Assembly: GCA_001556125.1 (NCBI GenBank)
Contig: LSIG01000227.1
Span: forward strand, 1 to 62,990
DNA length: 62,990 nt
Source of the DNA: Rhizobiales bacterium CCH10-E5
GTDB lineage: Bacteria > Pseudomonadota > Alphaproteobacteria > Rhizobiales > Beijerinckiaceae
Direction: 5' to 3'
Shown here: one piece after another, positions 1 to 8,050 of the stretch
Position numbering within the stretch: the first letter of the stretch is position 1
Layout: each line of letters starts with the position of its first letter
Position numbers and translations under genes: made by a program
Notes under the pieces: model-generated
Database searches by the model: none
The model's input: only the letters and a program-made list of their open reading frames with translations
Told to the model about the DNA's origin: nothing

Positions 1-129
1 ACCTCCTCTCCAGAGGGGTCAGTTCCTCATGGCGTCAGGGGGGCAGTTTGTCGTGTCGCCTGACAACCCGCACCACCCCTCCAGCGGACGCTCGTTCTCG
101 AAGCGATCCTAGCGTTTCCGGAACTCGAC
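1..129 (+). other. Disrupted or truncated 5' part of the OLD-type gene
   Basis: An OLD/GajA protein should carry a Walker A P-loop ahead of the part that is readable from position 130. In the same frame there is a TGA at 61-63, followed by an open stretch (64-129) whose translation (...RTLVLEAILAFPEL) looks like the helix that follows a P-loop. Frame 2 reads FVVSPDN just before this point, which resembles the strand and loop leading into a P-loop. No intact GxxxxGK[ST] is found in any frame. This suggests a frameshift or small lesion near 64-95, a sequencing error, or a window edge inside a decayed gene. Confidence 0.4.
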
Positions 130-1851
130 GTGGGTGGCGCCAACGCAGGCGCCATTCCTGAGTTCTTCCAGCAGATGGCGGCTGATGATGCCGGTCGTCT
201 AAAATGCCGGCTGCGCCTCGAGGCGACCTGGACCGACGACGGCTCGGTAGATGGCGCCTTGGAGCAGAAATACTGGGCTGTTCGCACCTTTGGAGCCTTC
301 GCCGAGGCCGACTGCATCGAACTCAAGGCGCTTGACCGCGCGCGGATCCAAATGATCTATGTGCCGGCATCACGCGATGGCGCCTCCCAGGTGACCGCAT
401 TCCTGCGCGGCCGCCTCTGGCGTGCGATCAACTGGTCGCAAGGCGTACGGCAAAGCTTTGCCGATGCTGGCGCCATTCTTAATGGCGCATTCGCGGCGGA
501 ACCGGCTGTCGATATCGTCGTAGGCGCGGTCGCAAGGCGGTGGCAGCAAGTTCACACAGCGGGCACCGACACGACACCGCTGTTTCGTCCGATCGACTTG
601 CGCTTCGAAGAGGCCATCCGAAAGGTGGAGGTCGTCTTTCGCCCCGACGAGGCTGGCCGCGAGCGAGCGCTCGATGATCTCAGCGACGGACAGCGTTCCC
701 TCTTCCATCTGGCGATGACGGCCGCCACGTTGGATATCGAAGCCAACATCGCGGCAAATGCCGCCGCTGGCTTTCAGCCGGGGGGCGTTCCCCTCCCTGC
801 CCTCACGCTCATCGCGGTGGAGGAGCCTGAGAACAGCCTGGCTCCGTTCTACCTCTCGCGCATCGTCCGCCAGATCGAGGAGCTCACCGCTGGTTCCCGC
901 GCTCAGGCGGTAATCTCGAGCCATTCGGCAAGCATCCTTGCCAGGGTCGACCCTGCTCAGGTCAGGCATTTCCGCCTCAACCCAGCCGACCGCACTGCGC
1001 GCGTGCGCGCGATCCGTCTTCCGCCCGACCAGGAAGACGCATCAAAATTTGTACGCGAGGCGGTGCGGACCTACCCGGAGCTCTACTTTGCGCGTTTTGC
1101 GGTCCTGGGCGAAGGCGCCTCCGAGGAAGTGGTGCTACCGCGACTTGCTGAAGCGATGGGTCTCGACATCGACCGCTCGTTCGTGGCGGTCGTCCCGCTC
1201 GGCGGTCGCCACGTCAATCACCTGTGGCGACTTCTGACCGATCTCGACATTCCATACGCGACCCTTCTCGATCTCGATTGGGGCCGCGACGGCGGAGGCT
1301 GGGGACGCATCAAGACCGCATGCGCGCAGCTCCTCGCCGTCGGCGTCGCGCCACAGGCCATCTTTGCGCAACCGGATCCCGCTGGTCCGGCCGCCAACCT
1401 TGCGGCGTTTGATAGGAATGCCGCGGAGGATTTTGCTGGTTTGACGAATTGGGCAACCGCGCTCCGTCGGCACAACGTATTCTTTTGTACCCCACTTGAT
1501 CTTGATTACTCCATGCTGCGGGCATTCCCGGCAGCCTATCAAGTTCCCGAACCCGGACGACAAGGTCCGTTACAACGAGGGAACCCGCGAACCGCTGTTC
1601 TCGGCGAGGAAGGTCGTCATGATCTCTACGGCGCTGAGCACGAGCAGGTGCTGCGCTGGTATCGTTATCTGTTCCTTGGTCGAGGCAAGCCCAGCACCCA
1701 CGTTCGCGTCTTGAGCAACCAGACTTCAGAAGCGCTGACGGCTGAGGGGCCGGAGGAATTGCGCGCCCTTCTGACCTCGATCTCCGCCCGCCTTGCGCCG
1801 CCGCCTCCAGCTCTCCCGCCACAAAACCAACAGCAACCTCCGGCGGCCTGA
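130..1851 (+). CDS. OLD-family ATPase/TOPRIM nuclease (GajA-like), N-terminus missing
   Basis: The readable part encodes the second half of an ABC-type ATPase and a C-terminal TOPRIM domain, as in OLD nucleases and Gabija GajA. Visible motifs: ABC signature LSDGQRS at residues 184-190, Walker B LIAVEEPE near 227-234, a switch histidine in SSHSAS near 263-268, TOPRIM glutamate in LGEGASEE near 326-333, and the TOPRIM acidic motif LLDLDWG near 380-386. The Walker A lysine is absent, so the GTG at 130 is probably an internal codon rather than the true start. The next gene begins 2 bases after the stop, which implies one transcript. Known family role: ATP-regulated DNA nicking in anti-phage defence. 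Whether this copy is functional is uncertain because of the 5' lesion. Confidence 0.75.
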   Translation: MGGANAGAIPEFFQQMAADDAGRLKCRLRLEATWTDDGSVDGALEQKYWAVRTFGAFAEADCIELKALDRARIQMIYVPASRDGASQVTAFLRGRLWRAINWSQGVRQSFADAGAILNGAFAAEPAVDIVVGAVARRWQQVHTAGTDTTPLFRPIDLRFEEAIRKVEVVFRPDEAGRERALDDLSDGQRSLFHLAMTAATLDIEANIAANAAAGFQPGGVPLPALTLIAVEEPENSLAPFYLSRIVRQIEELTAGSRAQAVISSHSASILARVDPAQVRHFRLNPADRTARVRAIRLPPDQEDASKFVREAVRTYPELYFARFAVLGEGASEEVVLPRLAEAMGLDIDRSFVAVVPLGGRHVNHLWRLLTDLDIPYATLLDLDWGRDGGGWGRIKTACAQLLAVGVAPQAIFAQPDPAGPAANLAAFDRNAAEDFAGLTNWATALRRHNVFFCTPLDLDYSMLRAFPAAYQVPEPGRQGPLQRGNPRTAVLGEEGRHDLYGAEHEQVLRWYRYLFLGRGKPSTHVRVLSNQTSEALTAEGPEELRALLTSISARLAPPPPALPPQNQQQPPAA

Positions 1852-1853
1852 TC

Positions 1854-3737
1854 ATGGCGCTTATCCGGCCAGAAGATTGGCGTCCAAGAGGCATCGATGA
1901 TCTCGAACCCGATGCTTGGCGCGCGTTGCGTCAGCCGGGCTCCGCCTGCGTCGTCGCCGGACCTGGCGCAGGCAAGACCGAGTTTCTCGCCCAGCGAGCC
2001 GCATTTCTGCTTGAGACGGGCCTCTGCCCTGTGCCGTTCCGGGTGCTGGCGATCTCCTTCAAGACCGACGCAGCCGATAACCTGGCCGCGCGGGTGCGCA
2101 AGCGCTGTCCCCCCGAGCTCTCGCACCGCTTCACATCGCTCACTTTCGACGCTTTCACGAAAAGTCTTGTCGACCGATTTCTAGCGGCGATACCTGCCGA
2201 TTGGCGGCCGACCCGCCCTTATGACATTGCGTTTCCGAACTTTCGCCAGGTGACCGGCTTCCTCCAGGACGCCCTCCTGAATGCTCCCAACCCGTGGAAG
2301 GCGGAGGCCGCTGGCCTTGGTGCAGGCAATTTCGAATCCCTCCATGTCGGGGCATATCGGCTTCCGATCGCGCGTCAGGCGGCGCAGTCTGGAACCGAAT
2401 TGACCATTCAAAGATGGTGGGCGAGCCAGCTCGGCGCCCAGCCTGGCTCAAGCATGACCTTCGTCAGCCTCAATCGCCTCGCAGAGCTTCTGCTGCGAGC
2501 CAGCCCCCATATTCGCCGGGCCCTCCAGCTCACATATCCCTTCGTCTTCGTGGACGAGTTCCAGGACACGACCCACGCGCAGTACGATTTCCTGCTGTCG
2601 GCATTCCAAGGCGCGAACGTCGCCATCACGGCCGTCGGGGACGACAAACAACGGATCATGACCTGGGCCGGCGCGCGTCCGGACGCGTTCGAACGTTTCG
2701 AAGAAGACTTTGCAGCGGTGCGTATCCCCCTCCTCTTCAATTTCAGATCCTCGCCCGATCTCGTCCGTATTCAACACGTGGTCGCCCGGGCCCTGGACCC
2801 GAATGCTGCAGCCACGGTCGCGCAGGCTGCCCGGCAAGTCGACGGCGACGTCGCCCAAGTTTGGAATAGCCCCGCCAAGGCCCGCGAGGCCGAGCATCTC
2901 GGCCGGTGGCTGGCAAACGATATGGCCGCGCGTGGTCGCGCGCCGCGCGACTACGCCATTCTCGTCAAGCAGAAGTCCGATGAGTTCGAGGCCGATCTCG
3001 CCGAACCACTCGCACGAGAAGGCTTGCGCCTCCGCAACGAGAGTCATGCGCTCGGTCGCACGACGTTGCAGGATCTTCTGACCGATACATTTGCAAAGAT
3101 AGCCGTGGCGCTCCTTCGGCTGGGCTCGGTCCGCCGAGCTGCCGATGCTTGGCAACTCGCCTCAACGGCGCTGCTCGAAATCCGCGCCATTGCTGACGGC
3201 GACGAGCGCGGCGAAGCTCGAACTGAAGACGAACTCACGACCTTCGTCGCGACACTGCGCGCAGATATGGCCAACACGCCCCCATCTGCGGCCAGCGCGC
3301 AAGCATTTGCCGATCGCGTCTATGCATTCCTGAACCTGGCCACCGTCGCGCGGACATATGTCGAATATTCGACAGGCGACCTTCTTGCCATCATGGCGGA
3401 CGCCTTCAGGCTCCACCTCGCGGCCTCCGCCAACGGAGCGCCGACATGGACCGTCGCGCTCGACGCCTTCGAGGGCGTGGGCCAGATCCCATTGATGACG
3501 GTCCATAAGAGCAAAGGCCTTGAGTACGACACGATCGTCTTTGTTGGCCTCGACGATCAGGCATGGTGGGCGCACAGGCCCGGAAACCCAGAGGGGCTCG
3601 CCACTTTCTTCGTCGCACTCACCCGCGCGAAGCAGCGCGCAATCTTCGCATTCTGTCGCGAACGCGGACAGCGGCAGCGCGTCGCCGAGCTGTTCCAGCT
3701 TCTAACGGACGCCGGTGTGCCGGAGATTGCCATATGA
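1854..3737 (+). CDS. UvrD/Rep-like superfamily 1 helicase (GajB-like)
   Basis: A 627-residue superfamily 1A helicase. Motifs in order: Walker A AGPGAGKT at residues 35-42, motif II VDEFQDT at 233-239, motif III GDDKQRIMTWAGA from 262, NFRSS near 295, motif V HKSKGLEYD in the last quarter, and motif VI FVALTRAKQR near the end. It starts 2 bases after the OLD-type gene and its TGA overlaps the next ATG (ATGA at 3734-3737). An OLD nuclease followed directly by a UvrD-like helicase is the defining arrangement of Gabija anti-phage systems. GajB is usually nearer 500 residues, so this is a longer relative. A housekeeping repair helicase is unlikely given the neighbours. Confidence 0.85.
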   Translation: MALIRPEDWRPRGIDDLEPDAWRALRQPGSACVVAGPGAGKTEFLAQRAAFLLETGLCPVPFRVLAISFKTDAADNLAARVRKRCPPELSHRFTSLTFDAFTKSLVDRFLAAIPADWRPTRPYDIAFPNFRQVTGFLQDALLNAPNPWKAEAAGLGAGNFESLHVGAYRLPIARQAAQSGTELTIQRWWASQLGAQPGSSMTFVSLNRLAELLLRASPHIRRALQLTYPFVFVDEFQDTTHAQYDFLLSAFQGANVAITAVGDDKQRIMTWAGARPDAFERFEEDFAAVRIPLLFNFRSSPDLVRIQHVVARALDPNAAATVAQAARQVDGDVAQVWNSPAKAREAEHLGRWLANDMAARGRAPRDYAILVKQKSDEFEADLAEPLAREGLRLRNESHALGRTTLQDLLTDTFAKIAVALLRLGSVRRAADAWQLASTALLEIRAIADGDERGEARTEDELTTFVATLRADMANTPPSAASAQAFADRVYAFLNLATVARTYVEYSTGDLLAIMADAFRLHLAASANGAPTWTVALDAFEGVGQIPLMTVHKSKGLEYDTIVFVGLDDQAWWAHRPGNPEGLATFFVALTRAKQRAIFAFCRERGQRQRVAELFQLLTDAGVPEIAI

Positions 3738-5068
3738 CCGGGCCGACCGACCTTGCCGAGCGTCTTGCCGCGATCATTCAGCAGCGAGCAACCAATACGC
3801 AGATGCCGGCGCTTGGCCTCAGCGTCGGCCTCACCATTCCGCCCTACGAGGAAGGCGTCAGCAAGCGTGACCGGGCGCGGCAGGCGCTCGCGGGCAAGAG
3901 CGCGCGAGAGCTCGCGGAGGTCGCCCGACGCATGGGCGGCCATCTTGGCGACTACGCTTTGGAAGAAGTCGGTCTTGCTCAGTTGGAGGAAGGCGACGCT
4001 CCGATCACGGAAATTACCCGGCGCGATGTCGCAAAGTGCTTCGGCGACGATTTGTGTGGCGAACAAGACGTGGTCGCGCTTGTTGGCAAGCTCTTCCCGA
4101 TCGAATCGATAGGCGCTGAGTTCTTTTCCGGCCGGAGTTTGGCCCGCGATATCGAGCAGCATATGGTGCGAAATCCCGGCGACTGGGATGTCGAATATTT
4201 GTTTGAGCAGATTGGCGCCCTGAAATGTTCGCGCGCCCGCTTCGGTCGGTTACTCGAAGCCGCCCTCCATCCCCTCGGCCGCCGCGGAAGCGATCAAATC
4301 GAGCTGGTCGGCGCCCTCAATCTCGTATTGCGCCGTGACGGCTATACGCTCAGCGCAGCCGGCGAAGAGTCCGGTTATCCGATCTATCGTTTCCAGTCCT
4401 TAGCCCGCGGTCCAACCGGCGCTCCCAAAAATCTGATCTTCGCATCAAACGGTCCAAAGCCGGAGATCGGCTTCAGCGATGCGATCAACAACGACATCGT
4501 CATTCTCTCGAACGCTTCGAGCTGCTTGGTCTATGATCGCACCATAAGACGCGACGGGCTTTTATGGAGTGAGCTGGTCGATTGGTGGCGCGGTTTACCG
4601 GGCGTCGATGATGACGAGCCGGCCCGAACACTCGGCCGCCGACTGCGCACTTCTCTCGCGTCCGACGCGGAACGCGCCTTGTTCGACACCTATTTCAAGA
4701 TCTATCGGCCGAAGCTCGCGGATGCGCTCCCGGCCCTTATTCCCCAAGTCTACCTTCACTATGACCCGGCCGTGGTGAAGCTCCTCCGTCATCGCGCTGG
4801 ATTGCCGCGCCAACGCATGGATTTTCTCCTTCTGCTTCCGAACAATCAGCGCGTCGTCATCGAGGTCGACGGTTCACAGCATTTCACCCGAGACGGCAGG
4901 CCCTCATTGGCGGCCTACGCCGAAATGGTGGCGGCGGATCGAGAGTTGCGATTGTGCGGCTACGAGATCTACCGGTTTGGCGCAAATGAACTGGTCGGAG
5001 ACGGCGCACCGGTGGTGATCAAGAGCTTTTTTGATCGATTGTGGGCGCTTCATAACCTGACGCCGTGA
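3734..5068 (+). CDS. AbiJ-NTD3-like protein with C-terminal PD-(D/E)XK/DUF559-type nuclease domain
   Basis: A 444-residue protein whose ATG overlaps the helicase stop; the in-frame stretch upstream of 3734 is an extension into the helicase gene. Residues about 75-225 (ITEITRRDV... then a segment with RDIEQHMVRNPGDW) match my recollection of the AbiJ N-terminal domain 3 found in abortive-infection proteins. The C-terminus has MDFLLLLPNNQRVVIEVDG with D363, E377 and D379, as in DUF559/very-short-patch-repair-like nuclease folds, followed by a YEIYRF strand. I infer a DNA- or RNA-cleaving effector coupled to the GajAB-like pair. The domain names come from memory and were not searched. Confidence 0.65.
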   Translation: MTGPTDLAERLAAIIQQRATNTQMPALGLSVGLTIPPYEEGVSKRDRARQALAGKSARELAEVARRMGGHLGDYALEEVGLAQLEEGDAPITEITRRDVAKCFGDDLCGEQDVVALVGKLFPIESIGAEFFSGRSLARDIEQHMVRNPGDWDVEYLFEQIGALKCSRARFGRLLEAALHPLGRRGSDQIELVGALNLVLRRDGYTLSAAGEESGYPIYRFQSLARGPTGAPKNLIFASNGPKPEIGFSDAINNDIVILSNASSCLVYDRTIRRDGLLWSELVDWWRGLPGVDDDEPARTLGRRLRTSLASDAERALFDTYFKIYRPKLADALPALIPQVYLHYDPAVVKLLRHRAGLPRQRMDFLLLLPNNQRVVIEVDGSQHFTRDGRPSLAAYAEMVAADRELRLCGYEIYRFGANELVGDGAPVVIKSFFDRLWALHNLTP

Positions 5069-5097
5069 GCAGCGGACAGCCCGTGGACGGAACCTAG

Positions 5098-6348
5098 ATG
5101 AACAACAATGCCCGATATGACCTGTCCGACCGGCTAATCCACTTCTTTCGTGCCGTCGACACGCAGCATCCCGACACGCCAACGCTCCCCGACCATTGGA
5201 GCTTCGCTTCGATCGAAAACTTCGATCAGCCGCTTTCGCCGTTCTTCCTGCTCCGGAACGCCGTGCGGCAGGGCCGAATATGGGCGACATGGTCAGTCCG
5301 AAGCGGGCGGCGCACGGTGTACGGCCCCGACCCAGCGGTATGCTTTACGGAGATGCCGATCGCGGCTTTCGTCGAGGCCGGCATTGCGCGCGCCGCCGCC
5401 GGCCAAGCCATGAGCCCCTATGGCCTAATCCTGCCAAAGGTCTCGATGTTTGGGCTAGGGGCGCGTCCTGTCATTTATGCTCTTAGCGGACCTATCACCG
5501 TCCATGACGAACCCTCTGGCGCCCGAATGATCGCGGAAGACCAACTCCCCGCGCGCGAGCAATATCGGTACGTCACCTACAATCCAGCCAGCTCAAAACC
5601 CATCGACTGGACGCACGAGCGCGAGTGGCGCTGGGCATTGCGCGATGCTCCCCAGGTAGACCCGGAAGACCTGCCGCCCGACATCGAGAACCTCCACGGC
5701 CTGGAGCTCGACCTCGAACAGCTTCAAGGCATCGGCGCCGTCGTGAAGACGACGCATCAAGCCGAACAGCTGATCTACGATATCCTGACCAAGGTCGATC
5801 GCGGCGATATCGACGAATACCGCTACGAGTTCGTTCTCGCCTTGGACTCCGTGGCCAATGTTGCCGACCTCCGCGACAGACAGGCGCTTGAAGACGCGAT
5901 CGACGCCGCCCGCATCGATCTAGCTCCTTACTTCTCGATCAAGAAGTCGCGGGCGGATGCGCTGTCGCAGCAATTTCGCGAGTTGGTGAAAGGCGTCGAG
6001 AAGGATGCGGCTGCACCAGAGGCGGGTGAAGTCGGCGGTTGCTGGCTCTGGATCACCGACAACGGACACGAACTGACGCGTGCGTTGCTGCGGACCGGAC
6101 ACGCCAGGGTGACGAAGATGGGCAAATACATTGCCGATCTTTACGAGTTTTCCGACATGCGCGGTCTCGCCCAGAGAGAAGAGATGACCCGCGCACTCGC
6201 GCGTCGCCTTGAGGCGAAATTCGATGTCCACGCAACTTACCTGTCGGTCATTCCCTACGAGGATCCCGATCGAGTGCCGTTTTACAACGGCGATGAATTG
6301 GATGATCGAAAATTTTACAACTACAGCGACGACCAAGGGGACTACTAG
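5098..6348 (+). CDS. AbiGi-like protein of unknown function, fourth gene of the defence cassette
   Basis: 416 residues with no signal peptide or membrane segment. The N-terminal half has the pattern LIHFF...CFTEMP...SPYGLILPK...RPVIYAL, followed by an aromatic motif WTHEREWRW near residue 180. This resembles the AbiGi antitoxin family of abortive-infection systems, but that is a recollection, not a search result. The C-terminal part (from about 290) is helical and charged and I do not recognise it. It begins 29 bases after the nuclease gene on the same strand and most likely belongs to the same operon; no strong terminator separates them. Confidence 0.55.
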   Translation: MNNNARYDLSDRLIHFFRAVDTQHPDTPTLPDHWSFASIENFDQPLSPFFLLRNAVRQGRIWATWSVRSGRRTVYGPDPAVCFTEMPIAAFVEAGIARAAAGQAMSPYGLILPKVSMFGLGARPVIYALSGPITVHDEPSGARMIAEDQLPAREQYRYVTYNPASSKPIDWTHEREWRWALRDAPQVDPEDLPPDIENLHGLELDLEQLQGIGAVVKTTHQAEQLIYDILTKVDRGDIDEYRYEFVLALDSVANVADLRDRQALEDAIDAARIDLAPYFSIKKSRADALSQQFRELVKGVEKDAAAPEAGEVGGCWLWITDNGHELTRALLRTGHARVTKMGKYIADLYEFSDMRGLAQREEMTRALARRLEAKFDVHATYLSVIPYEDPDRVPFYNGDELDDRKFYNYSDDQGDY

Positions 6349-6468
6349 CGCGGCCGGCCTTCGCTGCGCCGCCAAATCGGGCAATGTCAGCTTTCCGGCA
6401 AGTGCCCAACTTCCGCTCCTGGCGCATTTCCCCTGCAGCAGCGCCCGGCGCTTCTCGCGAATCAATAC

Positions 6469-7197
6469 TCAAACGGACGGCGATTCATCTCTCTTTCCGC
6501 CGCGCTGAACCACCTTCAATGAGCCGTCTGGCATCGGTCGCTGAAGCGCCTTGGCCTGCTCCCAGGGCGCCGTCATCCAGATCTCGATCTCCTCCGGCCG
6601 GGTCAAGATCACCGGCATAGCCTTGGGGTGGATCGCACCGACCTCGGCGTTGGGGTCCGTGGTGAGGAAGGCGTAGAGGTCGGTCGTCTCAACGCCGGTC
6701 TTGATCTTCCTGACGCCTGTCCAATCTGCCATCCAGATGCCGGCGAAGAAGGCGAGCGGGCGGTCTTCCCCGAGCGCGAACCAGACGTCCTGCTTGGCAC
6801 CATGGTCGAACTCGCTGAACGATGTCAGTGGCACCACGCAGCGGTTCGCCACTCCCAGCCATGGCTTCCAGTGCGACGACGCGGTGTTACGGACGTTAGT
6901 TGTCCCGCCGTCCGGCTCCATGCGTAAAAGCTCGTCGAAGTTGACGCTCTTTCCCTTGGCCTCCAGCTTCCCGGCCCGCTTCTTGGCAGCCTCGAAGATC
7001 GCCTTCTTCGACGACGGCATTCCCCAGCGGACCATGGCGAGCTCACGCACGCCGTCAGCAGCATTTCTGACGACCGGCGCGGGGTAATCCGGAAAGATGC
7101 CGGGAAGCGGCGGCAGGTTGCCTGTGGTGTCCCGCATGGCCCGCGCCAGGTCGCGGATCGCTTGCTGGCCCTTTGTCATCGCGTAAAGATTGCACAT
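6469..7197 (-). CDS. SRAP-domain protein (YedK/HMCES family)
   Basis: A 242-residue SOS-response-associated peptidase family protein. The conserved Cys2 (MCNLY) would become the N-terminal catalytic residue after removal of Met1. The family motifs WGMPS, NVRNT, CVVPLTSFSEF and IHPKAMPVIL follow in the expected order. Known function: forms a thiazolidine crosslink with abasic sites in single-stranded DNA, protecting stalled forks. It is convergent with the defence cassette and lies close to umuDC, a common pairing in SOS mutagenesis clusters. Its start codon overlaps in antiparallel fashion the ATG of the small plus-strand gene at 7196. Confidence 0.92.
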   Translation of the reverse strand: MCNLYAMTKGQQAIRDLARAMRDTTGNLPPLPGIFPDYPAPVVRNAADGVRELAMVRWGMPSSKKAIFEAAKKRAGKLEAKGKSVNFDELLRMEPDGGTTNVRNTASSHWKPWLGVANRCVVPLTSFSEFDHGAKQDVWFALGEDRPLAFFAGIWMADWTGVRKIKTGVETTDLYAFLTTDPNAEVGAIHPKAMPVILTRPEEIEIWMTAPWEQAKALQRPMPDGSLKVVQRGGKRDESPSV

Positions 7198-7441
7198 GCT
7201 GTTGTCCTGGCTCGCCCGCCGCCGCGCATATCAGGCTGTCATCGACGCCGAGGCAACCCGGCTGGTCGAGGCGGAAGGAGGAGCGGGCTACTACACAGCC
7301 CGTCAAGTTGCGCGTCTTGCCCGCGAGCGCGGCGACGCTGCCGCCGCGAAATTATGGGGCCGGGTCGCCCGCCAGGTCGCCGATCGAACCGGTTTGGTTC
7401 CTGGGCACTCCAAGATCGGGCGGCCCGAAAGCGAATGGTAG
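7196..7441 (+). CDS. Small hypothetical protein (81 aa) divergent from the SRAP gene
   Basis: Encodes a small basic, mostly helical protein (LLSWLARRRAYQAVIDAEA at the start, then an Arg/Ala-rich segment and a WGRVARQVADRTG motif). A TTG at 7190 is an alternative start; neither has a clear Shine-Dalgarno sequence. The ATG shares two bases with the SRAP start codon on the opposite strand. It ends one base before the stop of the convergent gene at 7443. Similar short ORFs sit beside SRAP genes in rhizobia as far as I recall. Function unknown. Confidence 0.6.
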   Translation: MLLSWLARRRAYQAVIDAEATRLVEAEGGAGYYTARQVARLARERGDAAAAKLWGRVARQVADRTGLVPGHSKIGRPESEW

Positions 7442-7442
7442 C

Positions 7443-7763
7443 TCAGGACTTCAGAGCGGTCGCCCATTCCGCGTAGCGCGTGTTTTTGGCCAGATGCCGG
7501 TTCAAGTCGGGCGCACCGTCCGTCCACCAGACCGGACCGCGCTCGCCCAAGGCGACCTTGGCCGCGTCGACGGCTTTGCGCGCGGCGCTGAGATCGCCAT
7601 TCCCGCGCTTGGCCTCTTTCACAGCCCGCCGAGCATCCATCAGTTCAGCAACGAGCTGGTGACGACGCTCCTCAGGAATGGCGGGATTTGTCGACCTCCA
7701 CAGCCGCCCAGCGACCAGGAAGTACCGGCCATCGGGCGTAGTCGGATAGGAGCGGCCGCTCAA
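7443..7763 (-). CDS. Small hypothetical protein (106 aa) downstream of umuDC
   Basis: Starts at a TTG whose last two bases overlap the TGA of the preceding gene (TTGA), a typical translationally coupled junction. The N-terminus GRYFLVAGRLWRSTNP and a C-terminal VWWTDGAPDLNRHLA motif flank a charged helical middle (about residues 33-72). This looks like a conserved family often carried in SOS mutagenesis operons of alphaproteobacteria, but I know no function. It is probably the last gene of the umuD-umuC transcript. Confidence 0.65.
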   Translation of the reverse strand: MSGRSYPTTPDGRYFLVAGRLWRSTNPAIPEERRHQLVAELMDARRAVKEAKRGNGDLSAARKAVDAAKVALGERGPVWWTDGAPDLNRHLAKNTRYAEWATALKS

Positions 7764-8050
7764 TCGGGATACTCGCGCGCCAGCCGCTCATAGGCGTCCT
7801 CGTCCGCGACGTCCCTGGACATGGCTTCCTCAAGCTCGCGATCATCGACAAGCACGCCGCCGAAGTGGCCGATGAAGGCCCGCGCCAAACGCTGGTCTTC
7901 GAACGCGATGCGGATCGTCTCCGAACCCGGGAAGCGGTCCAGAACCCGAAAGCCGATCTCCCAGTCTGCGCACCAGCTTTCGATCCGCAGGAGCCGCGAG
8001 GTCGCGTCCTTGGCCGCAAGCTTCATCTCAACCTGATGATCGAACCCCAT
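7760..8050 (-). CDS. Small hypothetical protein (96 aa) coupled to umuC
   Basis: Begins at the ATG at 8050, overlapping the umuC stop by one base (TGATG). The product ([19 protein letters not shown]...) is acidic and has an alpha/beta pattern (ADWEIGFRVLDRF, TIRIAFEDQRLARAFIGHFGG). I do not recognise the family. Tight coupling on both sides places it in the SOS operon umuD-umuC-this gene-7443 gene. A longer in-frame extension upstream runs antisense-like through umuC and is not supported. Confidence 0.65.
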   Translation of the reverse strand: MGFDHQVEMKLAAKDATSRLLRIESWCADWEIGFRVLDRFPGSETIRIAFEDQRLARAFIGHFGGVLVDDRELEEAMSRDVADEDAYERLAREYPD

